Positions 17,728 to 27,054 of a DNA stretch of 62,188 bases are shown here, in pieces. Position 1 is the first letter of the stretch, and the number at the start of each line of letters is the position of its first letter. The DNA lies in assembly GCA_947629235.1 (NCBI GenBank), contig CANRCX010000006.1, positions 1 to 62,188 on the forward strand. The letters are read 5' to 3'. The notes under the pieces are model-generated. The model saw only the letters and a program-made list of their open reading frames with translations, searched no databases and was not told the origin of the DNA. The translations under genes and the position numbers were made by a program. The DNA is from an uncultured Bacilli bacterium. GTDB taxonomy: Bacteria; Bacillota_I; Bacilli_A; RF39; UBA660.

Positions 17728-18250
17728 AAGAATAAACATTTTTAGAAAGTTTTTCTGCTATACCTTTTTGTGGCATTGCTTGAGAAAGAACCCAATCTGA
17801 TACAGTTGTTATTTCTCTATTATCTTTAATTTTTAACATAATATTTTTAGCATTTTTTAAAGCTTTTTTATCTTCCAAATTTTTTAAATATAATGAAATA
17901 TCTTTAATAATATCAAAGTAACCAACTACATGTCCTACTCTTGTCCATTCTCTAGCAACTAAATATTTAATTACATAACTATAATTTTTTAAATATAAAG
18001 TTTTTTCTTTTAAAGTATCAACATTATATTGATATTTTTCATCATTAATATAAAACTCATTAATATTCTTTAATGTTTCATCACTTTCACTAGCAATTTC
18101 TCCATCAGTAAATACTATAGTTTGAATCATTTTGTGTTCTAGTATAACTGGATTTAAAGGATCTTTTGTAAATGAAGGTGGTACTTGTTCATGTTGAAAT
18201 ACTTCTACTACTTGTATTGGACTGTTTTCTTTTAATTCTTGAATTTGCAT
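17717..18250 (-). CDS. 177-residue soluble protein, unknown
   Basis: No family recognised. It has no signal peptide or membrane segment. The N-terminal half (QIQELKENSPIQVVEVF, then IQTIVFTDGEIA) looks beta-rich. The middle is helical with two Lys-rich helices, and a conserved-looking VSDWVLSQAMPQKG stands near the C-terminus. AAAGGA lies 7 bases before the ATG. It is a single-gene unit between walJ and the AAA+ pair. Confidence 0.7.
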   Translation of the reverse strand: MQIQELKENSPIQVVEVFQHEQVPPSFTKDPLNPVILEHKMIQTIVFTDGEIASESDETLKNINEFYINDEKYQYNVDTLKEKTLYLKNYSYVIKYLVAREWTRVGHVVGYFDIIKDISLYLKNLEDKKALKNAKNIMLKIKDNREITTVSDWVLSQAMPQKGIAEKLSKNVYSLKK

Positions 18251-18320
18251 ATTATATTCCTTTCTTTGTAGAGAGTATTATAGCATAATTTTTTCTAATT
18301 GCAAGAAATATAATAATTTT

Positions 18321-19070
18321 TTATACTTCAATAATTTCACTAATAGTATCTTTATTAGCTACATAAACAGGAATTTTTTTATCTATAACATTTCTTGTTG
18401 TATCATATGCAAGATCATATGTATTATCATGATCACTTATATGAATTAACATTATATATTTTGTTTTATCTCCTACAAATCTACTTAAATACATAGCGCA
18501 CTCTTCATTAGATAAATGTCCTTCATCTCCAATATTTCTTATTTTAGTAATCTCATCTTTAGTACCATTCATTTCCATTTCAACATCATGATTACTTTCA
18601 ATTAAATAAACTGTTTTATTTTTTAATTTAGCGTGATATCTAGAATTAATAACACCTGTATCAGCCATATAAAATAATGAATTATCTTTATCTTCAAATA
18701 CAAAACCAAATCCTTTTTTATCATGAGATATTGGTATTTTAGTAAATTTAATTCCTTCTATATTATTAAGTTCATCAAAGAATTCATAATTTTTTAATAA
18801 ATCTTTTTTAGGATACTCCATAAATGTATCTCTAGAAATATATATTTTTGTATTAAAAATTCTATTAAATGAATGAATACTTTTTACATGGTCTGTATGT
18901 GCATGTGTTACGATTATGAATTTTAATTCATCTGCAGACTCACCTATTTCATTTAATTTTTCTTTTATATCATTAAATCCAAGTCCAGCATCTATTAAAA
19001 ACTTAACATCATTTATTTTAACAAATGTAGAATTACCTGAACTACTACTACCTAAAACTACTATTTTCAT
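18321..19070 (-). CDS. walJ: Metallo-beta-lactamase-fold protein WalJ (YycJ)
   Basis: 249-residue metal-dependent hydrolase of the WalJ/YycJ family, linked in Bacillus to cell-wall/WalRK physiology and DNA replication or repair control. Visible motifs are GSSSSGNST at the N-terminus, THAHTDHVK (the HxHxDH zinc ligands), ADTG, ESNHD and the C-terminal HISDHDN. It starts 3 bases after the polC stop with GAGGTG upstream, so it is co-transcribed with polC. The walRK genes are not in this window. Confidence 0.9.
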   Translation of the reverse strand: MKIVVLGSSSSGNSTFVKINDVKFLIDAGLGFNDIKEKLNEIGESADELKFIIVTHAHTDHVKSIHSFNRIFNTKIYISRDTFMEYPKKDLLKNYEFFDELNNIEGIKFTKIPISHDKKGFGFVFEDKDNSLFYMADTGVINSRYHAKLKNKTVYLIESNHDVEMEMNGTKDEITKIRNIGDEGHLSNEECAMYLSRFVGDKTKYIMLIHISDHDNTYDLAYDTTRNVIDKKIPVYVANKDTISEIIEV

Positions 19071-19072
19071 AT

Positions 19073-22000
19073 TTACACCTCGAAATCAAATAAGCTTAAT
19101 TGTGAACTTTCTGGCATACCTTTAAATACACCAAGTGTTCTTAATTTATCTATTAATGTTTGTGATACTTTACATCTATTTTGAAAATCTTCAATACTAA
19201 CAAATGGTTTTTTATGAGCTTCTTCTTCAATATTTTTAGCAACTACTTCACCAAGACCATCAATTGTTACAAAAGGTGGTATTAATGTTTTATCATCTGC
19301 TACATCAAATGTAAGTCCTTTACTCTTATATAAATCAAATGGAGCTATTTTTATACCTCTTGCTGTTGCTTCAAGTGCTACATTTAAACATTCTGATATT
19401 CCTGCTTCTTTATTAGTAGCATCATATCCTTTATTTTTTATTTCAATAAGTCTATCTTTAATAGAATCATATCCTTTAATCATTGATTCTATATCAAAAT
19501 CAGTTGCTTTAGTAGAAAACCATGTTGCATAGAAGTATACTGGCATATGTACTTTATACCATGCTATTCTAAATGCACTAGTAACATATGCAGCAGCATG
19601 TGCTTTTGGAAACATGTATTTTATTTTTTCACAAGAATCAATAAACCAATCTTCAATACCTGCTTCTTTCATTGTATTTTTATGTTCTTCCCATCCTTGT
19701 GGGTCTTTTGATGCTTTTCCTTTACGAACAAATTCCATTATTTTGAATGCTTTTATTGGTGCTACACCATGATACATAAGATATACCATAATATCATCAC
19801 GACACCCAATTACTTCTTTAAATGGAACTATATTTTTCTTAATTAACTCTTGAGCATTTCCAAGCCATACATCAGTACCATGAGAAAGTCCTGATATTTT
19901 TACAAGTTCTGCAAATGTTGTTGGTTTTGTTTCATCTACCATACTAATTGTAAATGGGGTACCAAACTCTGGTATTCCAAGTGTACCAGTTGGACACATT
20001 ATTTGTTCATTTGTGACACCTAATACTTTAGTACTTGAGAATATACTCATTGTATCTTTATCATCAAGTGGAACATCTTCTACATTAGTTTTACTTAAAT
20101 CTTGAATTAATCTTAATTGTGTAGGATCTGAGTGTCCTAAAATATCTAATTTAAGTAAATCTTGTTCTATTGAGTGGTAATCAAAGTGTGTTGTTCTCCA
20201 TGCAGAAGTGTTATCATCTGCAGGATATTGAAATGGTGTAAAATCACTTACTTCCATATAATCTGGTACAACTACTATACCACCAGGGTGTTGACCTGTT
20301 GTTCTTTTAACTCCAGTGCATCCCTTTGCAAGTCTTTCTATTTCACAACTTCTAATATCCGTAATTCCCTTATCTTCAAAATATCCTTTTACAAATCCAT
20401 ATGCTGTTTTATCTGCTACTGTACCAATAGTACCAGCACGATATACATTATCTACACCAAATAATACTTTTGTGTATTCGTGAGCTGATGCTTGATTTAA
20501 ATCTGAAAAGTTAAGATCAATATCTGGTACTTTATCTGCATTAAATCCAAGGAATGTTGCAAATGGCATATCTTGTCCATCTTTTTTCATTAAAGTACCA
20601 CACTCTGGACACTTTTTATCTGGTAAATCAAATCCACTAGAATATGTCTGTCCAAGTGGGTTACCATCTTCATCATTAAATTCACTATGCTTACATTTTT
20701 CACATCTATAATGAGCAGGAAGTGAGTTTACTTCTGTAATACCCATAAGTGTTGCTACAAAACTACTACCAACACTACCTCTTGAACCAACTAAATATCC
20801 ATCATCATTTGAGTGTTTAACTAGTCTTTGAGCTATCAAATAAATTGGATCAAATCCACCACCAATAATTCCACCAAGTTCTTTTTTAATCTTTTTATTT
20901 ATAGATTCTTCTGTTTGTTCTCCATCTTCATCTGTCCATTTTTCAAGTACTACTTCTTTTATTAATTCTTTTACTTTATCAAAACCTTCTATTAAAGTAT
21001 TATGTAAGTTTTCAAAAGTAAGAGTTTCTAAATCACTATCACTTATATCAGGATTTTCTTTTTTTAGTTTATTATGCCAATAATTAAATACAGCATCTCC
21101 ATATAATTCTTTACTAATTCTCTCTTCAATATTATGTGGTAAGGGACTTCCATACATAGAAGATGCTTTTTCATATACAAGATCTGTTACAACTCTTGGG
21201 CAATCTAAATAACTTTTACCATCATCACTTCTAACTCTTGGACTAAATGGAACTCCATGAGTATCAATAATTACTTCTATTTCTTCTACCATATCAAGAA
21301 TTTTATTAGTATTAGTAACTACTATTTCATAAGCAAGGTCTGGATCTAAAAAATTAAAATCTTCAAGCATTTCTTTTGTAGTTCTAAAATGTTGAGATGG
21401 AATATTGGTAATTTCACTTTTAGCTAGTGGATGTCTTCCTCCACCTGGTACTTTTTGATTAACAATAATTTCTCTATATATTTTATCTTCTCTTGTAAAA
21501 TGATGTACATCTCCTGTTGCTACGATTAATTTACCTGCACTCTTAGTTGCATCAATTATCTTTTTAATATAAGTTTTAAGTTCAAATATATTACTAAAAT
21601 CCCCTGTTTGTATTAAATGATCATAAACTTCAGGTGGTTGTACTTCTACATAATCATAGAAGTTAATTATATTTGATAATTCTTCTCCATCTTTACTTCT
21701 TGCTTCTATAAATACTTCACTTTCATAACAACCACTACCAATAATTAATCCTTCTCTTAATTCTTGTAATTTACTTCTTGGAATTCTTGGTGTTTTATGT
21801 AAATAAGTAGTATTTGCAAGAGATATAATTTTAAATAAATTTTTAAGTCCTTTTCTATTTAAAGCAATTGCATTAAAATGATAAGTTCTACCAAATTTAT
21901 ATATTTCATCTTTAGGTACAAGTTTTTCTATATCACTTATTTTTTCATAATTTTGTGATACTAGTTTTTTCATCATTTTATGAAATACTAAAGCAGTACC

Positions 22001-23671
22001 TTCTGCATCATAATCTGCTCTATGGTGAGAATCTTCATCAAACTCTACATCATATCTTTTAACAAGAGCACTTAAACTATGTCTTGCATAACCTTGATCT
22101 AAGCTTCTTGATAATTCTAAAGTATCAATAACTGTATTCTTAAACTCACCTAAATTATATTTCTTCATAGCCATTTCTATAAATGAAATATCAAACTTAG
22201 CATTATGAGCAACCATTGGTGCATCACTTGCCCACTCTAAGAATTTTTTAGTTACTTCTTCTTCATTTTCTTTATCACTTACCATTTCATCACTAATACC
22301 AGTAAGTTCTGTTATTCTATCTGGAATGTGTTTTCCTGGATTTATAAGTTCATCAAACCTATCAGTTATTACTCCTTCTTTTATTTTAACAGCACCAATT
22401 TCAATCATTTGATCTTCATTTGCTGCATTAAAACCAGTAGTTTCTGTATCAAAAACTACATATTCAGTTTTTTCTAAATCTTTATCAGTTGGTCTTATTA
22501 CAATATCAATCATATCTTCAACTAAAGTAAGTTCTGTTCCATATAAACCTTTAAACTTCTTACTTTCATCTTCTTGTTTTTTATTATATCCAGATATAAT
22601 TTGATAAGCAATTGGAAATGCTTGACATCCATTATGATCAGTAATTGCAACACCTCTATATTCCATTTCAATGCATCTTGAAACTAACTCACATGTGTGT
22701 TTTCCAAGATCTACTTTAGTAAGTCCATCCATTTGACTCATCATAGTATGAGCATGCAATTCTACTCTTTTAATTTCAGCATCATCTGTAAGTTTTGATT
22801 CTTTTATATCAACTGTTTCTATATCATTTATTCCATATTCATAATCATTACTTCTTTGATTATATTTAACATTACCTCTAAATTTATACCATTTACCTTC
22901 TTTTATATTAGAAAGTAAATAATCAAATTCTTCTTTTTCTTTTGTAAAAATATTTGCAAGTATACTACTAGTATTATCAGTTATTTTAAGTGTAATTATA
23001 TACCACCCACTTTGAGTAGTCTTAGAGTCTAATCCAAAAACATTAGCAATTAATATTACATTATTTTCATTTGTAATTAAATTCTTAATGTTTGATACAT
23101 CACCCTTTATATTTTTACCTTTTAAAAGTTTAGTTACTTCTTTTGATTCTGGTATAACTTCTTCTTTACTTAAATTATCAATAAATTCTTTTCTTAATTT
23201 TTCATTTATATTAGATGTAACACTTACATTATAAAATCCCATATCAGTTAAAAATATTTCTATTTTTTCTTTTAATGAATCAATTTTATCTTTTTCAACA
23301 TTATTTAATACTTCAAAATTAATATTATTATCATTAAAAGTAATTTTATTTCTATCTATAGCTTCTAACATTGGACAACGTGATAGTAATATATCAAAAT
23401 AATAATTAAAATAGTCTTTAAAATACTCATTATCTATATTATTTATAGTAAATTTATATCTAACTTCACTAGCGCCTTTTAATGTTTTACCTTTAACATA
23501 TAATTCTTCAAATACATTAATTGGTATTAATTTATCTAAATTTAATATTAAAGTCATTCTATTAGTTTCTTTATTAATTCTAACATCTTTTACAACTGCT
23601 TTATCAAAATAGCTAGTAAAATCTTTATTAAAATTTACTGCATTTAAAAACCTTTCAAGCTTACTATCCAT
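19073..23671 (-). CDS. polC: DNA polymerase III alpha subunit, PolC type
   Basis: Main replicative polymerase of low-GC Gram-positives. In order: N-terminal helical region, OB fold, a PHP domain (RVELHAHTMMSQMDG), an inserted DEDD 3'-5' exonuclease (VVFDTETTGF, later HNAKFDISF and HHRADYDAEG), the rest of PHP, a four-Cys zinc site (CEKC...CPEC), and the palm with DIDLNFSD. 1,532 residues, slightly longer than usual. The ATG at 23671 is chosen because AGGTG lies 6 bases upstream; a GTG three codons earlier sits in that site. Promoter TTGATA-17-TATAAT is immediately upstream. Confidence 0.98.
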   Translation of the reverse strand: MDSKLERFLNAVNFNKDFTSYFDKAVVKDVRINKETNRMTLILNLDKLIPINVFEELYVKGKTLKGASEVRYKFTINNIDNEYFKDYFNYYFDILLSRCPMLEAIDRNKITFNDNNINFEVLNNVEKDKIDSLKEKIEIFLTDMGFYNVSVTSNINEKLRKEFIDNLSKEEVIPESKEVTKLLKGKNIKGDVSNIKNLITNENNVILIANVFGLDSKTTQSGWYIITLKITDNTSSILANIFTKEKEEFDYLLSNIKEGKWYKFRGNVKYNQRSNDYEYGINDIETVDIKESKLTDDAEIKRVELHAHTMMSQMDGLTKVDLGKHTCELVSRCIEMEYRGVAITDHNGCQAFPIAYQIISGYNKKQEDESKKFKGLYGTELTLVEDMIDIVIRPTDKDLEKTEYVVFDTETTGFNAANEDQMIEIGAVKIKEGVITDRFDELINPGKHIPDRITELTGISDEMVSDKENEEEVTKKFLEWASDAPMVAHNAKFDISFIEMAMKKYNLGEFKNTVIDTLELSRSLDQGYARHSLSALVKRYDVEFDEDSHHRADYDAEGTALVFHKMMKKLVSQNYEKISDIEKLVPKDEIYKFGRTYHFNAIALNRKGLKNLFKIISLANTTYLHKTPRIPRSKLQELREGLIIGSGCYESEVFIEARSKDGEELSNIINFYDYVEVQPPEVYDHLIQTGDFSNIFELKTYIKKIIDATKSAGKLIVATGDVHHFTREDKIYREIIVNQKVPGGGRHPLAKSEITNIPSQHFRTTKEMLEDFNFLDPDLAYEIVVTNTNKILDMVEEIEVIIDTHGVPFSPRVRSDDGKSYLDCPRVVTDLVYEKASSMYGSPLPHNIEERISKELYGDAVFNYWHNKLKKENPDISDSDLETLTFENLHNTLIEGFDKVKELIKEVVLEKWTDEDGEQTEESINKKIKKELGGIIGGGFDPIYLIAQRLVKHSNDDGYLVGSRGSVGSSFVATLMGITEVNSLPAHYRCEKCKHSEFNDEDGNPLGQTYSSGFDLPDKKCPECGTLMKKDGQDMPFATFLGFNADKVPDIDLNFSDLNQASAHEYTKVLFGVDNVYRAGTIGTVADKTAYGFVKGYFEDKGITDIRSCEIERLAKGCTGVKRTTGQHPGGIVVVPDYMEVSDFTPFQYPADDNTSAWRTTHFDYHSIEQDLLKLDILGHSDPTQLRLIQDLSKTNVEDVPLDDKDTMSIFSSTKVLGVTNEQIMCPTGTLGIPEFGTPFTISMVDETKPTTFAELVKISGLSHGTDVWLGNAQELIKKNIVPFKEVIGCRDDIMVYLMYHGVAPIKAFKIMEFVRKGKASKDPQGWEEHKNTMKEAGIEDWFIDSCEKIKYMFPKAHAAAYVTSAFRIAWYKVHMPVYFYATWFSTKATDFDIESMIKGYDSIKDRLIEIKNKGYDATNKEAGISECLNVALEATARGIKIAPFDLYKSKGLTFDVADDKTLIPPFVTIDGLGEVVAKNIEEEAHKKPFVSIEDFQNRCKVSQTLIDKLRTLGVFKGMPESSQLSLFDFEV

Positions 23672-23689
23672 TTTTCTCACCTTAAATCA

Positions 23690-23718
23690 ATTATACAAAT
23701 TTAACAAAATTATATCAA
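23690..23718 (-). promoter_or_regulatory. Promoter of polC-walJ
   Basis: Minus strand TTGATA, 17 bases, TATAAT, ending about 19 bases before the polC ATG. Confidence 0.75.
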
Positions 23719-23723
23719 CAAAA

Positions 23724-24050
23724 TTATTTAATTTTGTCATTAAATTTATCATACATTTTATATAAATATAAAAGAGTATTTTCTAAAAAATAATAATGAA
23801 TTATATAGAATACTAACATTACTAATATTATTATAGTTATCACTAATAATAGGAATAATTTTAATGTAAAAGTAAAGTAAATAAATATTAAACCAAGTAA
23901 TGCAAAAAATAATGTTACTAGTAAATGTATAAGTCTTTCATGTGAAAAGAATTTTATTTTATTTAAAAGTTCTATAATATCTTTTTCAGTTATTTTTCCA
24001 TTTAATTTATTTTCTAAAGTTTCTATGTAATTTTTAATATATTTTTTCAT
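23724..24050 (-). CDS. Small two-helix membrane protein, unknown
   Basis: 108 residues from the ATG at 24050, with GGTG 7 bases before. Two strongly hydrophobic helices at roughly 40-60 and 63-87 are joined by a very short turn. The amphipathic N-terminal Lys-rich helix and a polar C-terminal helix should face the cytoplasm. No motif is recognised. It sits between lysS and polC in the same direction, and a CAAAATTA/TAATTTTG hairpin over its stop codon may terminate transcription before the polC promoter. Confidence 0.7.
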   Translation of the reverse strand: MKKYIKNYIETLENKLNGKITEKDIIELLNKIKFFSHERLIHLLVTLFFALLGLIFIYFTFTLKLFLLLVITIIILVMLVFYIIHYYFLENTLLYLYKMYDKFNDKIK

Positions 24051-24084
24051 TTTATTCACCAATATAATTTTAACATTTAAATAT

Positions 24085-24117
24085 TAAAAAAGAAATAATT
24101 AATTAAAATTATTTCTT
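24085..24117 (-). terminator. Terminator of the lysS operon
   Basis: Minus strand AAGAAATAATT / AATTATTTCTT stem followed by TTTTT, overlapping the lysS stop. Confidence 0.8.
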
Positions 24118-25578
24118 ATCTTTCATTTGTGGGAATAGTACTACATCTCTTATAGATGGTTGATTAAATATAATCATCATTAATCTATCAATTCCAAATC
24201 CAAGACCACTAATTGGTGGCATTCCTTGTTCCATTGATTGTAAGAATGATTCATCTAAGTCCATAGTTTCATCATCACCTTGTTCTTTTGCTTTTAATTG
24301 ATCTACAAATGCTTGTCTTTGTATAATTGGATCAACTAGTTCTGAATATGCTTTACAAAGTTCAGTACCACAAGCAACTACTTGGAACATATCAACCATT
24401 TTATTATTTTCATCATTTCTTCTTGTAAGAGGCATCATAACAGCAGGATAATTATATATTATAGTTGGTTCTATTATATTTTCTCTTATTTGTCTTTTAT
24501 AAACAAAATCTATTATTTGACTTAAACTCTTATATTCTTCTAAATCTTCATAAGTATAAAGTCCACTATCAACTATTTTAGACTTTAATTCACTTGGTTC
24601 TTCTATTTCTAGAAAATCAAATCCTAATATTTTTTTCATTTCATCACAATAATTAATTCTAGTCCATTTTTCAGCACCAAAATCAAGTGTATGTCCTTGA
24701 TATTCTATTGTAGTAGTACCTACTATTTCTTTTAATAAATTTTTCATAAAGTCTTTATAAAATACAATTGTATCTTCAAAGTTCCAATATGCAACATACC
24801 ACTCTACTTGTGTAAATTCTTGTAAATGTTCTGTATCCATTCCTTCATTTCTAAAGCATTTTGCTAGTTCATATACTCTATCAAATCCACCTGAAATACA
24901 TTGCTTTAAATATGTTTCTGGAGCAATTCTTAAATTACAATCCATATCAAGAGCATTATGATGAGTATAAAATGGTTTAGCACTAGCTCCACTTACTGCA
25001 TTTTGTAATATTGGTGTTTCTACTTCTAAAAATCCATGAGAATTTAAATATTCATGAATAAATGCATATAATTTACTTCTTCCAAGAAATACACGTCTTG
25101 ATTCTTCATTCATAATTAGATCTACATATCTTTGTCTATATTTAAGTTCTGTATCTTGAAGTCCATGGAATTTTTCAGGAAGTGGTCTTAGAGCTTTTCC
25201 TAAAAATGTAAGTTCATGTACTCTTAGAGTTTTCTCTCCTGTTTGTGTTGTAAATATTTCACCCTTTGCACCTACAAAGTCTCCAGTATCTATTTGTTTT
25301 TTAAAGAATTCATAATTTTCTTCACCTACTTCATCTATCTTTACTTCAAGTTGCATATCAGCTTCAATATCACGAATTCTAACAAAGCTAAGTTTACCCA
25401 TTTTTCTCATAAATATAATTCTACCAGCAATACTTACATCACTATGACCATCTTCAAGTTCTCTTGCTTCTTTTAATGTATGAGTTCTTTCATACTTATC
25501 AGGATATGGATTACAATATTCTCTTATTGTATCTAATTTTCCCCTTCTTACTAATTCTTGTTCACTAAGTTCATTCAT
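24109..25578 (-). CDS. lysS: Lysyl-tRNA synthetase, class II
   Basis: Charges tRNA-Lys. An N-terminal OB-fold anticodon-binding domain (SVAGRIIFMRKMGKLSF) is followed by the class II catalytic core: RYVDLI (motif 1 region), FLEVETPIL, FRNEGMDTEH (motif 2), and GLGFGIDRLMM (motif 3). 489 residues, normal. It starts 3 bases after an unknown 182-residue gene whose end supplies the AAGGAG ribosome site. Both are downstream of a lysine T-box leader, so expression should rise when charged tRNA-Lys falls. Confidence 0.98.
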   Translation of the reverse strand: MNELSEQELVRRGKLDTIREYCNPYPDKYERTHTLKEARELEDGHSDVSIAGRIIFMRKMGKLSFVRIRDIEADMQLEVKIDEVGEENYEFFKKQIDTGDFVGAKGEIFTTQTGEKTLRVHELTFLGKALRPLPEKFHGLQDTELKYRQRYVDLIMNEESRRVFLGRSKLYAFIHEYLNSHGFLEVETPILQNAVSGASAKPFYTHHNALDMDCNLRIAPETYLKQCISGGFDRVYELAKCFRNEGMDTEHLQEFTQVEWYVAYWNFEDTIVFYKDFMKNLLKEIVGTTTIEYQGHTLDFGAEKWTRINYCDEMKKILGFDFLEIEEPSELKSKIVDSGLYTYEDLEEYKSLSQIIDFVYKRQIRENIIEPTIIYNYPAVMMPLTRRNDENNKMVDMFQVVACGTELCKAYSELVDPIIQRQAFVDQLKAKEQGDDETMDLDESFLQSMEQGMPPISGLGFGIDRLMMIIFNQPSIRDVVLFPQMKDKK

Positions 25579-25580
25579 TT

Positions 25581-26129
25581 TTATTTACTCCTTTTCAATA
25601 TTTCTTTTCTTTCTATATCTATTTCCATTAATTTTTCTATATAAATAACAAATTCATCTAAATATTTATATTTGTTTGTTATGCTATCTTTATTATCATT
25701 ATAAAATTTATAAAATATTTCTAAAGTTGTATCAATTCCATTATATTCTACTAATTTATATGAATCACTAATCAATATTAAATTTGAATGTTTTAAAAAA
25801 TTATATTGATATTGAAATGCTAATTCTTTATATTTTTCTTTTATACTATTATCTTTTTCATACTCTTTTTGATAATTCATTAGTATTTCAAAGTATTCAT
25901 TAGTAGTAAATTTATTTACTTCAAGTAATTTTTTATCAAGTCCTATAGAATAAAGAATTTTTTCTATTGAATCATCTATTTTATCAAATAGACTACTATC
26001 AAATGTTGTAAAATCTCCTTCATTTGTTGTAGATACAGTATTTCTTTCTATTATAGATTTTAAATTATTACTATTAATAGATAAATAAGTATCATTAATA
26101 CTACAATTTTCTATATTTATTGTTTGCAT
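25581..26129 (-). CDS. Unknown 182-residue protein in the T-box-lysS operon
   Basis: The start is the ATG at 26129, with AGGGGG 6 bases upstream. A longer reading frame runs back into the T-box terminator hairpin and is rejected. The protein is acidic, all-helical in appearance and Tyr/Lys/Asn-rich, with no membrane segment, signal or recognised motif. It lies between the T-box leader and lysS with 2 bases before lysS, so it must be induced with lysS on lysine starvation. A role in lysine supply or tRNA-Lys handling is conceivable but unsupported by sequence. Confidence 0.75.
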   Translation of the reverse strand: MQTINIENCSINDTYLSINSNNLKSIIERNTVSTTNEGDFTTFDSSLFDKIDDSIEKILYSIGLDKKLLEVNKFTTNEYFEILMNYQKEYEKDNSIKEKYKELAFQYQYNFLKHSNLILISDSYKLVEYNGIDTTLEIFYKFYNDNKDSITNKYKYLDEFVIYIEKLMEIDIERKEILKRSK

Positions 26130-26141
26130 AAATTCCCCCTT

Positions 26142-26348
26142 AAAAAAAGAATCTATAAATGTAAGCGTGTATATTAACACTGTACCATCTTACTTCATAG
26201 ATTCATATTTCTATCTTTTATCTTTATAGCAGATTTGCATATAAGTTCTAAGAATATTTTTTTCATTATTTATCTATTATTAGTTTACACCAACCACTAA
26301 CTCTCTATAAAGGAAAATAAATAATTACTTCTTCTTTTCATCACTTAT
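26142..26348 (-). promoter_or_regulatory. T-box riboswitch leader, lysine specific
   Basis: Stem I: lower helix AAGAA/TTCTT closes a specifier loop with TGAAAAAAATA, giving AAA (Lys). Above it are the AUUAUUUAUU helix, AGAGAG and the distal GGTTGGTG motif. The T-box core AAGATGGTACAGTG (26178-26191) carries TGGT, able to pair with the ACCA end of tRNA-Lys. The terminator is an 8-bp perfect GAATCTAT/ATAGATTC stem with further pairing and seven Ts (26142-26148), competing with the antiterminator. Assignment to lysine agrees with the downstream lysS. Confidence 0.9.
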
Positions 26349-26354
26349 GAGTAA

Positions 26355-26383
26355 ATTATATTATTTAATTTAATGTTTGTCAA
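26355..26383 (-). promoter_or_regulatory. Promoter of the T-box-lysS operon
   Basis: Minus strand consensus TTGACA, 17 bases, TATAAT, placing the start of the leader near 26348. It abuts the 3' end of the upstream gene (26385). Confidence 0.9.
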
Positions 26384-26384
26384 T

Positions 26385-27032
26385 TTATTTTATGCTAAGT
26401 ACTAATTTTTCTATATTCTCTTCATTCATTAATTGTTTAGTTTCAATATCATATATTGGAACATTATAATAATATTCTTTTAATATATCTTCTATTTTTT
26501 TTATTTCTTTAGTTAAAGCTTTAATTCTAGAACTTGGAGTAAAACACATACTATCTCTAAAAAAAGCAATAGTTGGAAATGTAATTTGTTCTAAATACTC
26601 AAGTGGAACTCTATCTTTAACTTGTACTTCATCAGCTAAATCTGAGTATCTTTCTTCTTTAAGACCATATTCTTTCATTTTTACATATGGTCTATCACTA
26701 TTACCAATATAGTCAATTAATATTGGATTTATTACATCTAATTTATCTTTTGAAAATGATAATGAAAGATTATGTACAATATACTGATAATATGAATTAT
26801 ATTTACCTATATCACTAGGTACACCTTCTATAAAACAATTTCTTTTTTCATAATCACATAAAGAAATATAATCAAATCCAGAGAAATTTGTACTATAACT
26901 TATACCTTGATTTCTAACTGATAATAATGCTCCTGATTTTAATATCTTAGCTAATACTTTTAATTGAACTTTTGGATTATAATCTCTAAATCCATAGTTA
27001 TTAATACCATGCATATATACTTTTTCATTCAT
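26385..27032 (-). CDS. Possible ADP-ribosyltransferase-fold protein (DarT/HYD1-like)
   Basis: 215 residues. The N-terminus has MHGINNYGF, then LAKILKSGALLS. This resembles the H...L..IL..GLL opening of the ART-fold families (DarT, Tox-HYD1 types) that binds NAD. The later ADEVQVKDRVPLEYLEQI segment resembles the catalytic-Glu strand of DarT (EV.V.D.IP..YI). The middle includes FDYISLCDYEKRN. No DarG-like macrodomain antitoxin is next to it. It lies 22 bases after a lysozyme-like gene, with AAAGGGGG before the ATG. The ART assignment is a motif-level inference; it could be an unrelated protein. Confidence 0.5.
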   Translation of the reverse strand: MNEKVYMHGINNYGFRDYNPKVQLKVLAKILKSGALLSVRNQGISYSTNFSGFDYISLCDYEKRNCFIEGVPSDIGKYNSYYQYIVHNLSLSFSKDKLDVINPILIDYIGNSDRPYVKMKEYGLKEERYSDLADEVQVKDRVPLEYLEQITFPTIAFFRDSMCFTPSSRIKALTKEIKKIEDILKEYYYNVPIYDIETKQLMNEENIEKLVLSIK

Positions 27033-27054
27033 AATAAGTCCCCCTTTTATTCTT

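Noticed and set aside
19173..20464. Plus-strand frame of 96 codons at 20174-20464
   Set aside because: Lies antisense inside the conserved PolC catalytic region, Cys/Ile-biased, with no ribosome site.
26130..26180. Upstream extension of the 182-residue gene to 26180
   Set aside because: The extra 17 codons lie in the T-box terminator hairpin and U-tract, and AGGGGG stands before the ATG at 26129.
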